Below, piece after piece: positions 5,261 through 5,993 of a stretch of DNA of 5,993 nucleotides (the stretch's first letter is position 1; every line of letters starts with the position of its first letter). A model generated the notes under the pieces. The model worked only from the letters and a program-made list of their open reading frames with translations, was not told where the DNA came from and made no database searches. The translations under genes and the position numbers were made by a program. Source of the DNA: an uncultured Propionibacteriaceae bacterium (lineage in GTDB: Bacteria; Actinomycetota; Actinomycetes; Propionibacteriales; Propionibacteriaceae); assembly GCA_937859105.1 (NCBI GenBank), contig CALMAD010000153.1:1-5993 (forward strand). The letters are read 5' to 3'.

Positions 5261-5885
5261 CGATCGTCCCGCGGGATGCCAGCCGGCCCAGCGCCCGGCT
5301 GAGCGATTCGGGGGTGGTGTCGAGCAGGGACGCGACGTCCTTCTTCGGGATGGGCAGCGCCACCCACGGACCATCGCTGGCGTGCGTCACCGGAAGCCCG
5401 AGCAGGTAGCCGGCGAGGCGCGCCACGACGTCGCGGGAGGTGAGGGCGTCCAGCCGGTCCTCGGCCTCGCCGAGCCGCGCGGCCACGGACGCCAGCAACT
5501 GCACCGCCACCCGCGAGTGCCGGCCGAGCAGGGCCGTGAGCTCGCGGTGGCTGAACGAGCACAGCCGCGTGTCCTCGACCGCGCGAACTCCGTCGCGCGA
5601 CGGCCGCCCGGTGAGAACCGCCTCTTCCCCCGTGAAATCGCCCGGACCGAGCACGCGGAGCAGCCGCTCGCCGCCGTCGGCGGCGGGACGGTAGACGGTG
5701 AGGCGTCCGGCGTGCACGACGAGCAGCCGCGGCCCGTCGCCGGACCCGGCGTACGCCTCCTCGCCGGCCCGCAGCAGCAGGGGGCGGGCGAGCCCGGTAA
5801 CGAGGTCCTGGTCGCCCTCGGACAGCCCGGCGAAGATCGGCACGCGCGCCACACAGCGATCGTGCTCGCGGGACGCCTCAGCCAT
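5196..5885 (-). CDS. CRP/FNR-family transcriptional regulator
   Basis: A 229-residue regulator with an N-terminal cyclic-nucleotide-binding-like beta-roll (about 16-120, including GDFTGEEAVLTG at 82-93), a long dimerisation helix (about 124-148) and a C-terminal winged helix-turn-helix (about 176-218). The recognition helix TPESLSRALGRL (191-202) carries Glu193-x-x-Ser196-Arg197, the FNR signature for TTGAY half-sites, rather than the CRP pattern R-E-x-x-x-R. Only Cys11 and Cys109 are present, so an E. coli FNR-type four-cysteine [4Fe-4S] site is absent. The signal may be NO or redox via heme or thiols, or another ligand. I chose the ATG at 5885 because family sequence starts there (CVARVPIFAGL at 11-21). 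Its ribosome site is weak, and a GTG at 5978 would add 31 residues. The 3' end overlaps the protease gene convergently. The likely target is the box at 4063-4080. Confidence 0.9.
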   Translation of the reverse strand: MAEASREHDRCVARVPIFAGLSEGDQDLVTGLARPLLLRAGEEAYAGSGDGPRLLVVHAGRLTVYRPAADGGERLLRVLGPGDFTGEEAVLTGRPSRDGVRAVEDTRLCSFSHRELTALLGRHSRVAVQLLASVAARLGEAEDRLDALTSRDVVARLAGYLLGLPVTHASDGPWVALPIPKKDVASLLDTTPESLSRALGRLASRGTIVIDGSRVALADPDALLALAGE

Positions 5886-5964
5886 GCGTCCAGCCTGCAG
5901 CGGCCGGACGCGTCGGGCAAGTACGCCCCGCGCGTCCCCTCCGGCAATCCGGGACGCCGATCGC

Positions 5965-5993
5965 TGTGGTTTGCCCACACCTCGTGAGCAAAC
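5965..5993. promoter_or_regulatory. Overlapping inverted repeats upstream of the regulator gene
   Basis: Arms GTTTGCCCAC (5969-5978) and GTGAGCAAAC (5984-5993) match in 9 of 10 positions around a 5-bp centre. A second dyad, TGTGG-TTTGC-CCACA (5965-5979), overlaps it. They lie 80-108 bp upstream of the regulator start and may be an operator for it or for a divergent gene outside the window. They do not match the TTGAC box. In the rest of 5886-5964 I see no convincing -10/-35 pair. Confidence 0.4.

Overview
The window looks like chromosomal DNA from a high-GC actinomycete. The reasons are strong G/C bias at third codon positions, long antisense shadow frames, a GTG start, and the gene set DUF5318 - class A penicillin-binding protein - GT-C membrane glycosyltransferase, which recalls the Mycobacterium tuberculosis Rv0049-ponA1-Rv0051 neighbourhood. 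The genus cannot be fixed from the sequence.

Left two-thirds (1-3957, minus strand): a compact leftward operon. It starts from a promoter at about 3892-3920 that would give a leaderless or nearly leaderless mRNA. It encodes a small zinc-ribbon protein (DUF5318), overlaps by 8 bp with a ponA1-type bifunctional peptidoglycan synthase, and continues 21 bp later into a PIG-V-like polytopic mannosyltransferase. All three fit cell-envelope biogenesis. Beyond the last gene lie a 20-bp tandem repeat (about 4.4 copies) and, at the window edge, a perfect GC-rich hairpin that may be the operon terminator.

Centre (3886-4142): a 257-bp divergent control region with four dyad-symmetric elements. One is a perfect FNR/CRP-type box, TTGAC-N4-GTCAA. 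It is centred exactly 41.5 bp upstream of the start point predicted from a TACCGT -10 element, which is the standard class II activation layout.

Right third (4143-5993): a rightward two-gene operon faces a leftward regulator gene. The first gene encodes a DUF6448-like protein with a short leader followed by His-Cys-Asp and a C-terminal tail with 14 histidines. The second overlaps it by 1 bp and encodes a signal-peptidase-fold (S26) Ser/Lys protease with no membrane anchor. This pair resembles the nickel superoxide dismutase/SodX arrangement, where a leader is removed to expose an N-terminal His-Cys metal hook, but the substrate here is not NiSOD. The convergent third gene is a CRP/FNR-family regulator whose recognition helix carries the FNR-type E-x-x-S-R signature expected for TTGAY half-sites. 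It is therefore a good candidate to bind the box in front of the operon. The three genes plausibly form a self-contained, redox- or gas-responsive metal-protein module. That is the most interesting content of the window, and its function is inferred.
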